A model generated the notes under the pieces. It worked only from the letters and a program-made list of their open reading frames with translations, was not told where the DNA came from and searched no databases. This document shows positions 26,351 to 36,015 of a DNA stretch of 64,000 nucleotides, one piece after another (positions within the stretch are counted from its first letter, which is position 1; each line of letters begins with the position of its first letter). A program made the position numbers and the translations under genes. Location of the stretch: contig NZ_JAHVJR010000001.1 of the NCBI RefSeq assembly GCF_019801175.1, positions 186,001 to 250,000 on the forward strand. Direction: 5' to 3'. Origin of the DNA: Vannielia litorea. GTDB lineage: Bacteria; Pseudomonadota; Alphaproteobacteria; Rhodobacterales; Rhodobacteraceae.

Positions 26351-28782
26351 CCGAGAAACTCGTCGTGATCGGCGCGGGCATGGCCTCAGGCCGGATGCTC
26401 GAAAACCTCTTCGAGCTGGCGCCCGACGCCTTTGATGTGACCCTCTTCAACGCCGAGCCGCGCGGCAACTACAACCGCATCATGCTCTCCCCCGTGCTCT
26501 CGGGCGAAAAGAGCTATGAGGAGATCGTGACCCACGACGCGGCATGGTATGAGCAGCACGGCGTGACCTGCCGCTTCGGTGAGCGCGTCACTGCGATTGA
26601 CCGCGACCGCAAGGTCGTGATCGCCCTGAACGGCGAGGTGCCCTACGACAAGCTCGTGCTCGGCACCGGCTCCTCCGCCTTCATCATCCCTTGCCCGGGC
26701 CATGACCTGCCCGGCGTCGTCGCCTTCCGCGATCTGGAGGACACCACCGCAATGCTGGAGGCTTCCGGCGCCCCCGGCTCCAAGGCCGTGGTCATCGGCG
26801 GCGGGCTCCTTGGCCTCGAAGCCGCCGCGGCCCTGCGCCTGCGCGGCATGGAGGTGACGGTGCTGCACCTCGCGGGCCACCTCATGGAGCGCCAGCTTGA
26901 TGAGAGCGCAGGCTACCTGCTGCAAAAAGACCTTGAGAAGCGGGGCATCACCGTGCTCACGCGCGCCTCCACCAAGGCGATCCAGGGCGAGGGCAAGGTC
27001 GAAAAGGTGGTGCTGGAAGATGGCACCGTGCTGGAGGCCGATATTGTCGTGATGGCCGTGGGCATCCGCCCCGCCGTCTCGGTCGCAGCCGAGGCTGGGC
27101 TGGAGATGGGCCGCGCCGTTAAGGTCGACGCCCAGATGCGCACCTCCGACCCTGCGATCTTTGCGGTGGGCGAATGCGTGGAGTTCGAGGGCAACCTCTT
27201 CGGCCTCGTCGCGCCGCTCTACGACCAAGCCAAAGTGCTCGCCAAGACCCTGACCGGTGAGGCGGACAGTTTCACCCCCAAGGAGCTTTCCACCAAGCTG
27301 AAGGTGACCGGCTGCGATCTGTTTTCCGCAGGCGACTTCGCCGAGGGCGAGGGCCGCGAAGACATCGTCTTCCGCGACCCGGCGCGCGGCATCTACAAGC
27401 GCCTCGTCATCGAGGGCGACAAGCTCGTCGGCGCGGTGATGTACGGCGACACCGCCGACAGCAACTGGTTCTTCGGCCTGATCAAGGACGGCACGGATGT
27501 GGAGGAGATGCGCGAGACGCTGATCTTCGGCCCCGCCTTCCAAGGAGGTGCCGCCGTGGACCCTATGGCGGCCGTTGCAGCCTTACCGGCTGACGCAGAA
27601 ATCTGCGGCTGCAACGGCGTATGCAAGGGCCAGATCGTTGCGGCGATCGAGGGCGGAGCAAGCAGCCTCGCTGACATCAAATCCACCACGAAGGCCAGCG
27701 CCTCCTGCGGCACCTGCACGGGCCTGGTCGAGCAGGTCATGGCCGTCATGCTGGGCGATGGCTTCGAGATTCCGGCGGCGCAGAACGTCTGCGGCTGCAC
27801 CGATCTCTCTCATGAAGACGTGCGCCGGCTGATCAAGGCGAAAGAGCTGAAAAGCCAGCCCGCCGTCTGGCAGGAGCTGGGGTGGACAACGCCGAACGGC
27901 TGCCACGTCTGCCGCCCGGCGATCAACTTCTACCTGCTGGCCGACTGGCCGCTCGACTATCAGGACGACCCACAAAGCCGCTTCGTGAACGAGCGCAACC
28001 ACGCCAACATCCAGAAGGATGGCACTTATTCCGTGATGCCCCGCATGTGGGGCGGGATGACCGACGCGAACGAGCTGCGCGCCATTGCGGATGCCGCTGA
28101 CAAGTATGGCGCGGCGGTCAAAGTGACCGGCGGCCAGCGGATCGACCTGCTTGGCGTGAAGAAAGAGGATCTGCCGGGTATCTGGTACGACCTCAACGAG
28201 GCCGGCATGGTCTCGGGCCACGCCTATTCCAAGGGCCTGCGGACCGTCAAAACCTGCGTCGGCTCCGATTGGTGCCGCTTCGGCACGCAAGACAGCACCG
28301 GCCTCGGCATCAAGCTCGAGAAGAAGCTCTGGGGCTCGTGGACGCCGCACAAGGTCAAGCTCGCCGTCTCCGGCTGCCCGCGAAACTGCGCCGAGGCGAC
28401 CTGCAAGGACGTGGGCATCATCTGCGTGGACTCCGGCTATCAGGTCGGCGTCGGCGGCGCTGCGGGGATGGACGTGAAGGAGACCGAGCGCCTCGTCGAT
28501 GTTAAGACGGAGGAGGAAGCCATCGAGTGGACCACCGCCTTCATCCAGCTCTACCGCGAGAACGCCAAGTATCTCGACCGGCCCTACAAATGGGTCGCCA
28601 AGGTTGGTCTCGACTGGGTGAAGGAAACCCTAGCCGACCCCGCCGAACGCACCGCCCTGAACGAGCGTTTCGAAATCTCGCAATCGGTCTACCGCAAGGA
28701 CCCATGGGCCGATCATGCCCGTCCCGAAAAGGCGAAGAGCTTCCAGCTTGTCGCCGATCTCACCCAGGAGGCCGCCGAATGA
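26347..28782 (+). CDS. nirB: NirB: assimilatory NAD(P)H nitrite reductase, large subunit
   Basis: An 811-residue cytoplasmic enzyme reducing nitrite to ammonium with six electrons. Domains in order: FAD/NAD(P) pyridine-nucleotide oxidoreductase (LVVIGAGMASGR at the start, VIGGGLLGLEAA near 155), BFD-like [2Fe-2S] domain from about 418 (CGCNGVCKGQIV, SCGTCTG), then the sulfite/nitrite reductase half. The siroheme-[4Fe-4S] cysteines are in CVGSDWCRFG (about 636) and CPRNCAEATCKD (about 676). It has an excellent ribosome binding site (AAAGGAGG) and overlaps nirD by 4 bases. Confidence 0.97.
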   Translation: MTEKLVVIGAGMASGRMLENLFELAPDAFDVTLFNAEPRGNYNRIMLSPVLSGEKSYEEIVTHDAAWYEQHGVTCRFGERVTAIDRDRKVVIALNGEVPYDKLVLGTGSSAFIIPCPGHDLPGVVAFRDLEDTTAMLEASGAPGSKAVVIGGGLLGLEAAAALRLRGMEVTVLHLAGHLMERQLDESAGYLLQKDLEKRGITVLTRASTKAIQGEGKVEKVVLEDGTVLEADIVVMAVGIRPAVSVAAEAGLEMGRAVKVDAQMRTSDPAIFAVGECVEFEGNLFGLVAPLYDQAKVLAKTLTGEADSFTPKELSTKLKVTGCDLFSAGDFAEGEGREDIVFRDPARGIYKRLVIEGDKLVGAVMYGDTADSNWFFGLIKDGTDVEEMRETLIFGPAFQGGAAVDPMAAVAALPADAEICGCNGVCKGQIVAAIEGGASSLADIKSTTKASASCGTCTGLVEQVMAVMLGDGFEIPAAQNVCGCTDLSHEDVRRLIKAKELKSQPAVWQELGWTTPNGCHVCRPAINFYLLADWPLDYQDDPQSRFVNERNHANIQKDGTYSVMPRMWGGMTDANELRAIADAADKYGAAVKVTGGQRIDLLGVKKEDLPGIWYDLNEAGMVSGHAYSKGLRTVKTCVGSDWCRFGTQDSTGLGIKLEKKLWGSWTPHKVKLAVSGCPRNCAEATCKDVGIICVDSGYQVGVGGAAGMDVKETERLVDVKTEEEAIEWTTAFIQLYRENAKYLDRPYKWVAKVGLDWVKETLADPAERTALNERFEISQSVYRKDPWADHARPEKAKSFQLVADLTQEAAE

Positions 28783-29114
28783 GCTGGATCGACATCTGCG
28801 CCGTCACCGAAATAGCCGAACGCGGTGCGCGTATCGTGAAAACCGAGGTCGGCTGCATCGCCGTGTTCCGCACCGGGCCGGAAGAGGTGTTCGCCGCCTC
28901 CAACACCTGCCCCCACAAGGGCGGCCCGCTCTCTGAAGGCATTGTGCATGGCCGCAAGGTGACCTGCCCGCTGCACAACTGGGTGTTTTCGCTCGAAACC
29001 GGAGAGGCCCAAGGCGCCGACGAGGGTCGCATTGCCACTTACCCGGTGCGGATCGAGGCGGGCCGCGTGTTGCTCGACGCCGGGGCCGTTGCCGCTGCCC
29101 GGAGCGCCGCGTAG
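28779..29114 (+). CDS. nirD: NirD: nitrite reductase small subunit (Rieske-like)
   Basis: A 111-residue protein with a Rieske fold and recognisable cluster ligands: CPHKGG (C-x-H) and CPLHNW (C-x2-H). Some NirD proteins have lost these, so this one probably carries a [2Fe-2S] cluster. It is the partner of NirB. The ATG overlaps the nirB stop, and its TAG stop shares a base with the GTG of nasA (TAGTG). Confidence 0.94.
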   Translation: MSWIDICAVTEIAERGARIVKTEVGCIAVFRTGPEEVFAASNTCPHKGGPLSEGIVHGRKVTCPLHNWVFSLETGEAQGADEGRIATYPVRIEAGRVLLDAGAVAAARSAA

Positions 29115-31744
29115 TGTCCGCCCCCATCTGCACCACCTGCCCCTATTGCGGCGTAGGCTGCGGCGTGCTGGCCACGCCCGACGGGGCAGGGGGCCTCAGT
29201 GTGACCGGTGACAAAAGCCACCCGGCCAACCTCGGGCGGCTCTGCTCTAAGGGCTCCGCGCTGGGTGAGACGGTGGGGCTGGAGGGCCGCCTTTTGGCAC
29301 CCCAAATCAATGGCAAAGAGGCGGGCTGGGATGAAGCCACGGCAGAAGTCGCCCTCCGTTTCTCAGAGACCATCGCACAGCATGGCCCGGACAGCGTGGC
29401 CTTCTACGTCTCCGGCCAGCTCCTCACCGAAGATTACTACGTCGCCAACAAGCTGATGAAAGGCTTCATCGGCTCGGCGAACATCGACACCAACTCCCGC
29501 CTCTGCATGGCCAGTTCCGTCGCCGGCCACAAGCGGGCCTTCGGCACCGATACCGTGCCCGGCACCTACGAAGACCTCGAAGAGGCCGATCTCGTGGTGC
29601 TCACCGGCTCCAACCTCGCATGGTGCCACCCGGTACTTTACCAGCGCATCGTCGCCGCCAAGACCGCGCGCCCTTCCATGCAGATCGTGGTCATCGACCC
29701 CCGCCGCACCGCCACCTGTGATGCCGCCGACATGCACCTGCCGCTGGCCGCTGGCAGCGATGTGGCTCTGTTCAATGGCCTGCTGCGCCGCATTCGCGAC
29801 ATGGGCGCGACCGATGAGGCTTTCGTCCGGAGCCATGTCGACGGTTTCGATGACGCTATCGCCGCCGCTTCCTCCCAGACCAGCGAGGCAACAGGCCTGC
29901 CGGATGATCTGCTGACCCGGTTCTACGACCTCTGGCTGCGCACCGAGAAGGTCGTCACCGTCTATTCCCAAGGCGTGAACCAGTCGTCGCAGGGGACCGA
30001 CAAGGTGAACGCCATCCTCAATTGCCACCTCGCCACGGGCCGCATCGGCAAGCCCGGCATGGGGCCTTTCTCGGTGACCGGCCAGCCCAACGCGATGGGC
30101 GGGCGCGAGGTCGGCGGGCTGGCCAATATGCTCGCCTGTCACCTCGATATCGAGAATGCTGCCCACCGCATGGCCGTGCGGGAGTTCTGGCAGGCGCCCC
30201 GGATGCCCGAGGCGCAGGGCCTCAAGGCTGTCGACATGTTCGACGCGGTCGAGCGCGGCCAGATCAAGGCGCTCTGGATCATGGCCACCAACCCCGCTGT
30301 CTCCATGCCCGAGGCCGACCGCGTCCGCTCTGCCATCGCCGGCTGCGACTTCGTCGTGGTCTCCGACATCACCGCCGAGACAGACACCGCCCGCCTCGCC
30401 CACGTGCTGCTGCCGGCCACCGGCTGGGGCGAGAAGGACGGCACCGTGACCAACTCCGAGCGCCGGATCAGCCGCCAGCGCGCAGTCCTGCCCCCGCCGG
30501 GGCAGGTGAAGCACGACTGGCAGATCATCGCCGAGGTCGCCTCCGCGATGGGCTGGCGTGCCGCCTTTGATTACTCCTCCCCCGCCGAGATCTTCCGCGA
30601 GTACGCCACGCTCTCGGGCATCGCCGCTGCCATGGGCAAGGACTTCGATATCTCCGGCCTCGCCGGGATCTCCGATGCGGGTTACGCCGCCCTCGCCCCC
30701 GTGCAATGGCCGGTGAGCGCAACCCGCAGCGGCGGGCGGTTCTTTGGCGATGGCAAGTTCTTCACCCCGGACGGGCGGGGGCGGATGCTGCCTGTCCACA
30801 ACGCGGCCCCCGTGGCCGCGACCGACCGGCGCTACCCCTTCCGGCTCAACACGGGCCGCGTGCGCGACCATTGGCACACCATGACCCGCACCGGAAAATC
30901 ACCGCGCCTCAGCCAGCACATGGCCGAGCCCTACGTAGAGATTCACCCCGATGACGCCTCGCGCCTCGGCCTGCGCCCGGCGGGTATTGCCGACATCGAG
31001 AGCCGCACCGGCCGCGCCCTCGCCCGGGTCATCGTGTCTGAACGGGTGCGCCCCGGCGAGGTCTTCGTGCCGATGCACTGGACGGGGGAGACCGCCTCGC
31101 TAGGGCGGGCCGATGCGCTGGTGGCCTCGGTCACCGATCCGGTCTCCGGCCAGCCCGACAGCAAGGGCGCAGTGGTGGGCATCGCGCCCTATGCCGCCAA
31201 CTGGTTCGGCTTTGCCGTCTCCACCCGCAAGCCCCGCCCCGACGCCCCCTATTGGGCGCTCGCACGGGCGCGCGACGGCTGGCGGCTGGAGCTGGCCGGG
31301 GCGGAGGCACCGGAGAGCTGGGAGGATTGGGGCCGCACCGTTTTCGGCCTCGGGCCCGATGCCGAGGCGATGGTTGTGAGTGACAAGGCGCGCGGCGGCG
31401 CGCGGCTGGCCTTCGTGGAAGGGGGCCGCTTGCAAGCCGCCCTCTTCATTGCCGCCGAGCCCGTCGCCGCCTCACGCAGCTTCATGGCCGGTCAGCTGGG
31501 CGCGGCGCCCGCACCCGCTCACCTCTCTGGCCAGCCGGGGCAGGACATGCCCGATCCGGGCGCCGTGGTTTGCGCCTGTTTCGACGTAGGCGTGAATACG
31601 ATCCTCGCGGCCATCGAGAGCCAGCAGCTTGCCTCCGTCGAGGCCATCGGCGCAGCACTTCAAGCGGGCACGAACTGCGGCTCCTGCCGCCCCGAACTTG
31701 CCGCGCTGCTTGCCTCGGCCACCCGCCGGGAGGCCGCCGAATGA
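29114..31744 (+). CDS. nasA: NasA: assimilatory nitrate reductase catalytic subunit
   Basis: An 876-residue molybdopterin oxidoreductase beginning with GTG. The N-terminal [4Fe-4S] ligands are in CTTCPYCGVGC plus LCSKGS, followed by molybdopterin-guanine-dinucleotide domains (GVNQSSQGTDKVNAILN, GPFSVTGQPNAMGGREVGG) and the C-terminal FRLNTGRVRDHWHTMTRTGK segment. A BFD-like [2Fe-2S] domain closes the protein (from about 818, CACFDVGVN and NCGSC), as in other NasA proteins. There is no Tat signal, so it is cytoplasmic. It reduces nitrate to nitrite for NirBD. Confidence 0.97.
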   Translation: MSAPICTTCPYCGVGCGVLATPDGAGGLSVTGDKSHPANLGRLCSKGSALGETVGLEGRLLAPQINGKEAGWDEATAEVALRFSETIAQHGPDSVAFYVSGQLLTEDYYVANKLMKGFIGSANIDTNSRLCMASSVAGHKRAFGTDTVPGTYEDLEEADLVVLTGSNLAWCHPVLYQRIVAAKTARPSMQIVVIDPRRTATCDAADMHLPLAAGSDVALFNGLLRRIRDMGATDEAFVRSHVDGFDDAIAAASSQTSEATGLPDDLLTRFYDLWLRTEKVVTVYSQGVNQSSQGTDKVNAILNCHLATGRIGKPGMGPFSVTGQPNAMGGREVGGLANMLACHLDIENAAHRMAVREFWQAPRMPEAQGLKAVDMFDAVERGQIKALWIMATNPAVSMPEADRVRSAIAGCDFVVVSDITAETDTARLAHVLLPATGWGEKDGTVTNSERRISRQRAVLPPPGQVKHDWQIIAEVASAMGWRAAFDYSSPAEIFREYATLSGIAAAMGKDFDISGLAGISDAGYAALAPVQWPVSATRSGGRFFGDGKFFTPDGRGRMLPVHNAAPVAATDRRYPFRLNTGRVRDHWHTMTRTGKSPRLSQHMAEPYVEIHPDDASRLGLRPAGIADIESRTGRALARVIVSERVRPGEVFVPMHWTGETASLGRADALVASVTDPVSGQPDSKGAVVGIAPYAANWFGFAVSTRKPRPDAPYWALARARDGWRLELAGAEAPESWEDWGRTVFGLGPDAEAMVVSDKARGGARLAFVEGGRLQAALFIAAEPVAASRSFMAGQLGAAPAPAHLSGQPGQDMPDPGAVVCACFDVGVNTILAAIESQQLASVEAIGAALQAGTNCGSCRPELAALLASATRREAAE

Positions 31745-32706
31745 GCCTTGCGCCCTATGTCCGCATCCTTGGCCGCGGCCCTGGCCGCTCCCGCTCGCTC
31801 ACGCAGGACGAGGCCCGCGAGGCGATGGCGCTCATCCTCTCCGGCGAGGCGGCGCCCGAGGCCGTGGGCGCGCTCCTGATGCTCATGCGGTTCCGCGGCG
31901 AGACGGCAGGCGAGGTGGCAGGCTTCGTCGAAGCCGCCCGCGCAACGCTTCACACATGGCCCGGCGCTGCCCCCGCGCTCGACTGGCCCAGCTACGCCGC
32001 TGGCCGCACGAGGGGGCTGCCGTGGTTCCTGCTCTCCGCCCGCCTCGTGGCGCAGGCCGGTGCGCCGGTGCTTCTGCATGGCTGGAACTCGCATCAGAAG
32101 GCCGCGGCCTCGGTCCGGGCCGCGCTGCCCGCAGCCGGGATTGCGCAGGCAGGCTCAATGGAGGAGGCCGCCGATCTCATCGCCCGCGATGGCATCGCCT
32201 ACCTGCCGCTTGAGGCTTTCGCCCCCCGCCTGCTCGAACTCCTTCGCCTGCGCGATGTGCTTGGCCTCCGCTCCACCATCAACACCGTCCTCCGCGCGCT
32301 CAACCCATCAGTGGCGCACGCTGCCGTGCAGGGGGTCTTTCACCCGCCCTACCGCGAGCTGCAGGCCGATGCCTGCGACCTGCTCGGCCAGCCCGCCATG
32401 ACCGTGCTCAAGGGCGGCGGTGGTGAGTTCGAGCGGCATCCGTCCAAGGACATCGCCCTCTATGGCACTCGGGGCGGCACCCGCTGGGAGGCCTCCGCCC
32501 CTGCGTTGGAAGATGACCACCGCCGTCTCGCCGACGAAAGCCCCGACCCGGCAGACCTCGCCCGCCTCTGGTCCGGCGAACTGACCGACCCCTTCGCCAC
32601 CGCCATCGTGCTCGGCACCGCCGAGCTGGCGCTCGAAACCTGCGGCCTTGCCCCGAGCCTTGCGCAAGAGGCTTGGGCCGCCCGCCACACCGCCCGCGCA
32701 GCCTGA
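31741..32706 (+). CDS. TrpD2/YbiB-like glycosyl-transferase-fold protein
   Basis: A 321-residue protein of the anthranilate-phosphoribosyltransferase (TrpD) fold: SLTQDEAREAMALILSGEA in the N-terminal helical domain, RFRGETAGEVAGFVEA, then APVLLHGWNSHQ and GLRSTINTVLRALNP. The TrpD glycine-rich phosphoribosyl-pyrophosphate loop (GTGGD) is not present, and AAGRTRGLPWF stands in its place. This matches the TrpD2/YbiB group, which binds nucleic acids rather than making tryptophan. It overlaps nasA by 4 bases and precedes cysG, so it is a stable part of the nitrate operon. Its function there is unknown. Confidence 0.85.
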   Translation: MSLAPYVRILGRGPGRSRSLTQDEAREAMALILSGEAAPEAVGALLMLMRFRGETAGEVAGFVEAARATLHTWPGAAPALDWPSYAAGRTRGLPWFLLSARLVAQAGAPVLLHGWNSHQKAAASVRAALPAAGIAQAGSMEEAADLIARDGIAYLPLEAFAPRLLELLRLRDVLGLRSTINTVLRALNPSVAHAAVQGVFHPPYRELQADACDLLGQPAMTVLKGGGGEFERHPSKDIALYGTRGGTRWEASAPALEDDHRRLADESPDPADLARLWSGELTDPFATAIVLGTAELALETCGLAPSLAQEAWAARHTARAA

Positions 32707-32716
32707 GGAGCATCCG

Positions 32717-34126
32717 ATGAAAACCTTCCCCATGTTCCTCCGCATGACCGGCCGCACCGTGGTGATCGCGGGGGGCGGCGAGCAGGCCGCGCAGAAGGCC
32801 CGGCTGGTGCTGAAGACCGAGGCCAAGATCGTGCTGTTGGCCGATGTGCTGGACGATGAACTGGAGGCTCTCGTTGCCGTCGGCCGCGCAACCCACTGCT
32901 TCGAAGCGCCCACCGCCAGCCACTTCGCCGATGCCGCGCTCGCCTTCATCGCCACCGGCTGCCCGGCGCGGGACGCGGCCATCGCGGCGCTGGCACAGGC
33001 GGCGGGATGCACGACAAACGTGGTCGATCAGCCCGATCTCTGCGATGCCTACACGCCCTCCATCGTCGACCGTGACCCGCTGGTGGTTGCGATCGGCACC
33101 GAGGGCGCGGCCCCGGTGCTGGCCCGGCAGGTAAAAACCAAGATCGAAACCATGCTCGAACCCCGCCTCGGCGACTTCACCGCCATGGCGGGCCGGATGC
33201 GCGAGGCCGTGGCCCGCCGGGTTCCAAAGCGCGCCCGCCGCGCTTTCTGGCGCTGGGCCTTCTCCGATGCCCCCCGCCGCCTGCACGCCGCGGGCGCCGA
33301 GCGCGACGCTGCCAAGGCCCTCAAGGATGCCATCGCCCAAGGCGGCGCACCCGACACCGCCACCGAGGGCCTCATCTCCCTCGTCGGCGCTGGCCCCGGC
33401 GCCCGCGACCTGCTCACGCTCCGGGCGGTGCAGCGGCTGCAAGAGGCGGATGTCATCTTCTACGACCGGCTGGTCGACCCGGAGGTGCTCGAACTCGCCC
33501 GCCGTGATGCCGAGCGCGTCTTCGTCGGCAAGGAGGTCGGGGCCTCGTCTTGGCCGCAACACAAGATTGACGCGGTAATCGTGGCCGCCGCCCGCAAGGG
33601 CCAGCGCGTGGTGCGGCTCAAGTCGGGCGATCCCGGCATCTTTGGTCGCGCGACCGAAGAGCTTGCCGCCGCCCGCGATCACGGCATCGCCGTCGAGATC
33701 GTGCCCGGCGTCACCGCTGCCTCCGCCTCCGCCGCCGCCCGTGGCCGCTCGCTTACCGAGCGCGGCGAGACTGACCGGGTGATCTTTGCCACTGGCACCT
33801 GCCGCGCAGGGGATAGCGCCCCCGACTGGGGCACCCTCTGCACCCCCGGCACCACGCTGGCGCTCTACATGGGCGTGGCCAAGGCCGCGGAGATCGAGGC
33901 GAACCTGCTGGCCGCCGGTGTGCCCTCTAGCGCCCAGGTCGAGATCACCTGCTCCGCCTCCACCCCCGCCGAGCGGCACTTCGCCTGCACCCTTTCGGAC
34001 CTGGCCGAGACGGTCGCTTCCGAAGAGGTCAGCAACCCCGCGATCATCCTTGTGCGCCACTCCAAGATGCGCACCGAGGTCATTGCGCCCACGCAACCGC
34101 CGCTCTCTCTCGTGGCCACGGCCTGA
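32717..34126 (+). CDS. cysG: CysG: multifunctional siroheme synthase
   Basis: A 469-residue fusion. The N-terminal part (about 1-200) is the NAD-dependent precorrin-2 dehydrogenase/ferrochelatase with VVIAGGGEQAAQKA. The C-terminal part (about 220-460) is the S-adenosylmethionine uroporphyrinogen-III methyltransferase with SLVGAGPGARDLLTLRA, VVRLKSGDPGIFGR and VPGVTAASASAA. It makes the siroheme needed by NirB. It is the last gene of the nitrate operon. The ATG lies 10 bases after the upstream stop with a GAGGAG ribosome binding site. Confidence 0.97.
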   Translation: MKTFPMFLRMTGRTVVIAGGGEQAAQKARLVLKTEAKIVLLADVLDDELEALVAVGRATHCFEAPTASHFADAALAFIATGCPARDAAIAALAQAAGCTTNVVDQPDLCDAYTPSIVDRDPLVVAIGTEGAAPVLARQVKTKIETMLEPRLGDFTAMAGRMREAVARRVPKRARRAFWRWAFSDAPRRLHAAGAERDAAKALKDAIAQGGAPDTATEGLISLVGAGPGARDLLTLRAVQRLQEADVIFYDRLVDPEVLELARRDAERVFVGKEVGASSWPQHKIDAVIVAAARKGQRVVRLKSGDPGIFGRATEELAAARDHGIAVEIVPGVTAASASAAARGRSLTERGETDRVIFATGTCRAGDSAPDWGTLCTPGTTLALYMGVAKAAEIEANLLAAGVPSSAQVEITCSASTPAERHFACTLSDLAETVASEEVSNPAIILVRHSKMRTEVIAPTQPPLSLVATA

Positions 34127-34261
34127 CCCGCCAACTGCACAAGTTTTTAGCAGGCGGCCCCCGGCGTACACTCCACGCCCGCCCCGAGCGCCCCGTTTCC
34201 TTGAACCGTGCAGCGCATTGATGCTTTACCTCGGAGAATGACCACAGGCCAAACCCGCCCG

Positions 34262-36007
34262 ATGAAACAGCCCACGCCTTCCGTGAAATCCCGCACCGCC
34301 AGCTTGCTCGAGCAGATTTACCCCGAGCATGATTGCGAGGCGCTGGCCCATCAGATCCACGAGGCCTTCTGGCCTGAAGGCTCGCATGTGCGGTCTCGGG
34401 CGCGGGTGGCGGGCAACAACCTGTGGAGCGAGGCGGACACGCTCGTCATCACCTATGCCAACAGCCTCGTGGACGGTAACCACAAGCCGCTCGACCTGCT
34501 GCGCGACTTTCTCACCCACTACCTGCAAGGGGTGATCTCGGGCGTCCATATTCTGCCCTTCTTCCCCTTCACCTCCGACGATGGCTTTGCCGTTGTCGAC
34601 TATCGCGCGGTGAACCCGCAGGTGGGCGACTGGCCCGACATCAACCGCATCGCGGAAGAGTTCAAACTGATGTCGGACCTCGTGCTCAACCACGTGTCGA
34701 GCTTTTCCAAGTGGTTCCACGACTATCTTCAGGGCCATGAGCCCTACGACAAGTTCTTTTTCGAGGCGCAGCCGACCGACGACCTGAGCCAGGTTGTCCG
34801 CCCCCGCACATCCTCGCTCCTGCGCGAGGTGCAAACGCCCTCCGGCCCCAAGCATGTGTGGTGCACCTTCAGCCACGATCAGGTCGATCTGAACTTTGCC
34901 AACCCCGAGGTGCTGCTGGAGTTTCTCCGCGTCATGCGGGTGCACATCGACAACGGTATCCGGGTGATCCGACTCGATGCGGTGGCCTTCATCTGGAAGG
35001 AGATCGGCACCTCCTGCATCCACCTGCCGCAGACCCATGCCATCGTCCGGCTTATGCGGCTCCTCTTCGACTACGCCACAGAGCCAGTGGTGCTGCTGAC
35101 CGAAACCAACGTGCCCAATGCCGAAAACCTCAGCTACTTCGGCAATCGCAACGAGGCACATGCGATCTACAATTTCTCGCTGCCTCCCTTGGTGCTGCAC
35201 GCCCTGCTGACCGGCTCGTCCCGGGCGCTCAACCAATGGCTCATGGCCATGCCGCCCGCCCAGCTTGGCTGCGCCTACCTCAACTTCACCGCATCTCATG
35301 ACGGCATCGGAATGCGCCCTGCCGAGGGGCTGCTTTCGGAAGAGGATATCGAGCAGGTCATCACCGCGGTAAAGGCTCATGGTGGGGTGCTGTCGATGCG
35401 CTCGCTGCCGGGCGGCGGCGAAAAGCCCTATGAGTTGAACATCACCTATTTCGAGGCACTGAAAGGCACGGTGAAGGGGCCGGACGCGCATCAGATCATG
35501 CGGTTCCTCTGCTCGCAGACCATCGTGCTCTCGCTGGAGGGCATTCCGGCCTTCTACATCCATTCGCTGCTGGCCACGCCGAATGATCACGAAGGGGTGG
35601 AGAAGACCGGGGTGAACCGGGCAATCAACCGGCACCGCTGGAACTACCCTGAGCTGCGCGCGGCGCTGGATGATCCGGAGACCGTGCACGCCCAGGTGCT
35701 TACCCGCCTCAAGCGGCGCATCGCCATCCGTACCCGCCAGCCCGCCTTCCACCCCAATGCCACGCAATTCACCCTGCAACTGGGCGATGGGATCTTTGGC
35801 GTCTGGCGGCAAAGCCTCGACCGGTCGCAGTCGATCTTTGCGCTGCATAACCTGACCGATGAAACCATCACTCTGCCGGTGATGTCGATCAACCTGATCG
35901 GCGGGGAGGATTGGGTGGATCTGCTGGCAGATGAGGCTGTGGACGCCTCGCAGGGCGAGATCGAATTGGCGCCCTATCAGTGCCGGTGGATCACCAACCG
36001 GCACTGA
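34262..36007 (+). CDS. GH13_18 phosphorylase (glucosylglycerate/sucrose phosphorylase type)
   Basis: A 581-residue alpha-amylase-superfamily protein. It shows VHILPFFPFTSDDGFAVVDY, the nucleophile region IRVIRLDAVAFIW (about 239), the acid/base ETNVP (about 280) and the third Asp in FTASHDGIG, the layout of the sucrose-phosphorylase subfamily GH13_18. Close relatives phosphorolyse sucrose, glucosylglycerol or glucosylglycerate. Because the genes for making glucosyl-3-phosphoglycerate and for its dephosphorylation lie 0.7-2.8 kb away, glucosylglycerate is the best guess. It would recycle the solute to glucose-1-phosphate and glycerate. ATG 34262 is used; 34238 (ATGACC) is an in-frame alternative. 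Confidence 0.85.
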   Translation: MKQPTPSVKSRTASLLEQIYPEHDCEALAHQIHEAFWPEGSHVRSRARVAGNNLWSEADTLVITYANSLVDGNHKPLDLLRDFLTHYLQGVISGVHILPFFPFTSDDGFAVVDYRAVNPQVGDWPDINRIAEEFKLMSDLVLNHVSSFSKWFHDYLQGHEPYDKFFFEAQPTDDLSQVVRPRTSSLLREVQTPSGPKHVWCTFSHDQVDLNFANPEVLLEFLRVMRVHIDNGIRVIRLDAVAFIWKEIGTSCIHLPQTHAIVRLMRLLFDYATEPVVLLTETNVPNAENLSYFGNRNEAHAIYNFSLPPLVLHALLTGSSRALNQWLMAMPPAQLGCAYLNFTASHDGIGMRPAEGLLSEEDIEQVITAVKAHGGVLSMRSLPGGGEKPYELNITYFEALKGTVKGPDAHQIMRFLCSQTIVLSLEGIPAFYIHSLLATPNDHEGVEKTGVNRAINRHRWNYPELRAALDDPETVHAQVLTRLKRRIAIRTRQPAFHPNATQFTLQLGDGIFGVWRQSLDRSQSIFALHNLTDETITLPVMSINLIGGEDWVDLLADEAVDASQGEIELAPYQCRWITNRH

Positions 36008-36015
36008 GACGGGCG

